Assembly: GCA_003164475.1 (NCBI GenBank)
Contig: PLTL01000257.1
Span: forward strand, 4,433-19,053
Length of the DNA stretch: 14,621 nt
Origin: Candidatus Dormiibacterota bacterium
Lineage (GTDB): Bacteria; Chloroflexota; Dormibacteria; UBA8260; Bog-877
Direction of reading: 5' to 3'
Shown: positions 12,380 through 14,621 of the stretch, in pieces
How positions within the stretch are numbered: position 1 is the first letter of the stretch
How the letters are laid out: every line of letters starts with the position of its first letter
Notes under the pieces: generated by a model
Databases searched by the model: none
Told to the model about the DNA's origin: nothing
Seen by the model: only the letters and a program-made list of their open reading frames with translations
Position numbers and translations under genes: made by a program

Positions 12380-14360
12380 CTGGCGCCACCTCCGGTTCCA
12401 AGGCTGCCTCCACCAGCTCGATGGCGTCGACCACCTCGATTCGGCCTTCCATTCCCAGCGACTGAACCGCGGCGGTGTACATCACGGCGTCCTTGGGGCA
12501 GGCCACGACGAAGTAGCGAGCATCGCCGAGAGACACTGCCTCCCGGATTCTGTTCTCACTGGGCCGCTCCTTGATCTCCCCGTCATCCATCCAGATCCTG
12601 CCCCCGCCGGCGCCGCAGCAGAAGCTGTTCTCCCGGCAGCGGGGCATCTCGTGCAGCTTGATCCCCAGCAGTTCCAGCACCCGACGGGGAGCGAAGTAGC
12701 CGTTGTTGTACCTGCCAAGGTAGCAGGGGTCGTGGTAGGTGGCCACGATCTCCTGTTCCCGGTTCGGCTTCAGGTCGCCCCGCTCCAGAAGCTCGACCAG
12801 GAGTTGGGTGTAGTGAAGTACTGGGTAATTGCCGCCCAGCCTTGGGTACTCCTGGCCGATCGCGTTGAGGCTGTGGGGGTCGGTGGTCATGATGCGCTTG
12901 AACTGGCACCCCTTGAGGGTCTCGATGTTGTGCTGGGCCAGCATCTCGAAGAGGCCCTCCTCCCCCACCCGGCGGACGTCGTTGCCGCTGTTGCGCTCAC
13001 CCTCGTAGAGGATTCCGAAGTCGACCCCAGCTCTGGTCATGACCCGGGCGACGCTCCGCGTGAGCCGCTGCACCCGGGGATCGTAGGAGGCGAAGTCACC
13101 CACGAACCAGAGCACATCGACCGGCTCCTTGCGCGCGTCCTTGATCGTGAAGCCGAGCTCCCTGGTCCACCTGGACCTCAGCCGCTCCGACTGGTTGAAG
13201 GAGTTGCCGTACCGGGCCAGGCTGGCCAGGGAGTCCTGCAGCTGGTGTTCCATCCGGCCCTGTTCGACCAGCTGTCGGCGCATGTCGACGATCTTGGGGA
13301 TGTGCTCGATGTGGAGCGGACAGACCTCCATGCAGGCACGGCAGGTGGTGCAGGCCCATAGGGTGTCGTCGCTGATGGCGTCCCCCAACATCTGGGAGCC
13401 ACCGGCAGCCGTGGGTCGGGGGCCGATGCCCTCCTGCTCCCGGAGGTGGTTGCGCAAGTCCATGATCAGCAGCTTGGGGCTGAGGGGCTGACCGGCAGCG
13501 AAGGCCGGGCAGACGTCCTGGCAGCGTCCGCACTCGGTGCAGGCGAAGAGGTCGAGCATCTGCTTCCAGCCCAGTTGGTGGACGTCCTTGACTCCTACCG
13601 AGGGCTGGCTGAGATCGGCGTCCGGCAGGGTTCCCCGGGGCCCAAGATCCCGAAAGTAGATGTTGGGAATGCCCACGAAGATGTGCAGGTGTTTGGAGGT
13701 GGGGATGTAGGGGAGGAAGATCAGGATGGCCAGGATGTGGGTCCAATAGAAGACCTCGGCCCAGGGCTGCGCCGCCGCACCGTGGAGGCCCACCGTCCCC
13801 GCCAACCCCGCCAGCGCTGAACTCACCGGGCTCCACGCGGCCGAGGGATCATGCCCCTCCGCGATCTGAAAGGTATGGCGGAGCAGCAGGCTGGCCATCT
13901 CAGACAGGATCAGGATCAGGATGATGGTGGCATCGCGCTGGTTGGAGCCCCTGAAGCGTTCCGGGCGCGACACGTAGCGGTTGTAGGCGGCCATGGCGAG
14001 TCCCACCAGGACCAGCAGCTCGAAGATGTCCTGGAGCAGGGCGATCCAGGTGTCGCCACCGATGGCGGCGAGGCTGAATCCGGGGAAGAGCCCTCTACCA
14101 AACTCCTCGACCAGAGCCGTGAGCAAGACCACGAACCCACTGAAGATGAGGAGGTGAAACACCCCGGCGTAGCGGATCCGGAGCAGGCGGGTGTGCCCAC
14201 CGACGTTGGTGATAACCCCCCAGACCCTCCGAAGCGGTTGATCGAAGCGGTCCTCGGCGGCAGCGTGGGTGAGCGGACGCAGCACTCTCCAGTAGCGGTA
14301 GCCCGACCAAGCGAAGGTCACCACGAGGAGGACCAGCAGGGCGATTGTGCTCGGTGTCAC
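12366..14360 (-). CDS. Membrane HdrD/DUF224-type Fe-S oxidoreductase, likely ETF:(mena)quinone oxidoreductase
   Basis: A 664-residue membrane protein. The N-terminal domain has about five transmembrane helices (near residues 5-24, 67-84, 107-129, 145-161 and 203-220) with histidines such as H56, H69, H162, H208, H224 and H226 that suit a NarI/HdrE-like cytochrome b module. Then come two [4Fe-4S] motifs, CTECGRCQDVC (C274-C284) and CTTCRACMEVC (C337-C347). The first CCG half has lost its cysteines (FVGDFASYDPR, ERNSGNDVRR). The complete CCG half has HDPCYLGR (C546), CRENSFCCGAGGG (C575, C581, C582) and ACPKD (C621). This is the layout of ETF:methylmenaquinone oxidoreductases (EMO) of syntrophs and others. 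The start is GTG at 14358-14360, 4 nt after the etfA stop, which directly supports ETF as electron donor. The end reads EVAPVAVA. It probably passes electrons from sHdr via EtfAB to quinone. Confidence 0.88.
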   Translation of the reverse strand: MTPSTIALLVLLVVTFAWSGYRYWRVLRPLTHAAAEDRFDQPLRRVWGVITNVGGHTRLLRIRYAGVFHLLIFSGFVVLLTALVEEFGRGLFPGFSLAAIGGDTWIALLQDIFELLVLVGLAMAAYNRYVSRPERFRGSNQRDATIILILILSEMASLLLRHTFQIAEGHDPSAAWSPVSSALAGLAGTVGLHGAAAQPWAEVFYWTHILAILIFLPYIPTSKHLHIFVGIPNIYFRDLGPRGTLPDADLSQPSVGVKDVHQLGWKQMLDLFACTECGRCQDVCPAFAAGQPLSPKLLIMDLRNHLREQEGIGPRPTAAGGSQMLGDAISDDTLWACTTCRACMEVCPLHIEHIPKIVDMRRQLVEQGRMEHQLQDSLASLARYGNSFNQSERLRSRWTRELGFTIKDARKEPVDVLWFVGDFASYDPRVQRLTRSVARVMTRAGVDFGILYEGERNSGNDVRRVGEEGLFEMLAQHNIETLKGCQFKRIMTTDPHSLNAIGQEYPRLGGNYPVLHYTQLLVELLERGDLKPNREQEIVATYHDPCYLGRYNNGYFAPRRVLELLGIKLHEMPRCRENSFCCGAGGGRIWMDDGEIKERPSENRIREAVSLGDARYFVVACPKDAVMYTAAVQSLGMEGRIEVVDAIELVEAALEPEVAPVAVA

Positions 14361-14364
14361 CGGA

Positions 14365-14621
14365 TCAGCCGGACTCCCTGAGCCGCGCGCTGAGGGCGGG
14401 GAGCAGATCGCAGAGGTCGCAGGTCGTGCCGTAGCCGGCGGCCTGGAAAATGGGCGCCCTAGGGTCGGTGTTGACGGCGATTACGAGTCCGGCGCCGCGC
14501 ATGCCCTCGAGGTGCTCCGGTGCCCCCGAGATGCCGACCGCGAGGTAGAGCTTGGGCTTGACTGTCATCCCCGACTTGCCCACCTGCCGGGTCGCCGGCA
14601 GCCAGCCCTGGTCGATCACCG
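14365..14621 (-). CDS. etfA: Electron transfer flavoprotein alpha subunit (EtfA), C-terminal part
   Basis: The last 84 or so residues of EtfA; the gene runs off the right edge of the window. The FAD-binding C-terminal domain is clear: DQGWLPATRQVGKSGMTVKP, LYLAVGISGAPEHLEGM, and VIAVNTDPRAPIFQAAGYG match the family closely. ETF is a soluble alpha/beta heterodimer that carries electrons between flavoproteins and a quinone reductase. The stop is 4 nt before the GTG of the membrane oxidoreductase, so both should be co-transcribed and paired in function. EtfB is not in the window and is expected further right. The C-terminal extra cysteines (TCDLCDLLP) are slightly unusual. Confidence 0.93.
   Translation of the reverse strand, partial: VIDQGWLPATRQVGKSGMTVKPKLYLAVGISGAPEHLEGMRGAGLVIAVNTDPRAPIFQAAGYGTTCDLCDLLPALSARLRESG

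Noticed and set aside
12342..13361. 339-codon open frame on the plus strand
   Set aside because: Antisense shadow of the membrane Fe-S oxidoreductase; no motif of its own.
1..14621. CRISPR array, tRNA, rRNA or insertion sequence
   Set aside because: No regularly spaced repeats, no tRNA- or rRNA-like sequence, and no transposase or terminal repeats were recognised by reading both strands.

Overview
The window comes from a GC-rich bacterium that uses ATG, GTG and TTG starts and clear GGAGG-type ribosome binding sites. It holds most of a sulfur-oxidising heterodisulfide-reductase-like (sHdr) locus. In organisms studied so far, this cytoplasmic system oxidises protein-bound or thiol-bound sulfane sulfur to sulfite. 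It uses Hdr-like Fe-S and flavin subunits, a dedicated lipoate-binding carrier (LbpA) with its own lipoate ligase, and persulfide carriers of the TusA and DsrE families. The partial EtfA and the membrane HdrD/DUF224-type oxidoreductase suggest the ETF-linked variant, in which electrons leave as EtfAB -> membrane Fe-S protein -> (mena)quinone. The phylum cannot be fixed from this sequence. Actinomycetota or high-GC Bacillota would fit the GC content, the start codons and the ETF:menaquinone-type oxidoreductase, but that is inference.

Layout, left to right. 1-420 has no convincing gene. 421-1833 (+) is a class-V aminotransferase / cysteine desulfurase-like protein. 1834-2362 is non-coding and unusually rich in perfect hairpins, including a 16-bp inverted repeat. 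2363-2926 (-) is a DsrE2-type protein and 3075-3449 (+) a second DsrE-family protein; they are divergent from a short AT-rich control region with a repeated octamer. A possible 65-residue ORF and a small ubiquitin-like (beta-grasp) protein follow on the + strand. 3907-4395 is without a supported gene. 4396-8676 (+) is a tight four-gene operon: sHdrB1, sHdrA, sHdrH, and a fused HdrC2-HdrB2 protein (B3 type).

From the right edge a convergent minus-strand operon runs leftward: EtfA (partial), membrane ETF:quinone-type Fe-S oxidoreductase, a 133-residue helical unknown, a 96-residue protein with two CxxC...HxnH sites, LbpA, a possible 38-residue mini-ORF, a 73-residue zinc-ribbon protein, TusA, sHdrC1 and finally a lipoate-protein ligase. 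Most neighbours overlap or nearly touch.

Proposed working model: DsrE proteins and TusA pass sulfane sulfur to the sHdr complex. LbpA, lipoylated by the ligase, carries the substrate or intermediate as a lipoate adduct. sHdrA/B1/C1/B3 oxidise it, and electrons go through EtfAB to the membrane oxidoreductase and quinone. The most unusual points are the separation of shdrC1 from shdrB1AHB3 onto a convergent tusA-lbpA-etf operon, the small metal-binding proteins embedded in that operon, the ubiquitin-like gene beside the DsrE genes, and the intergenic hairpins.
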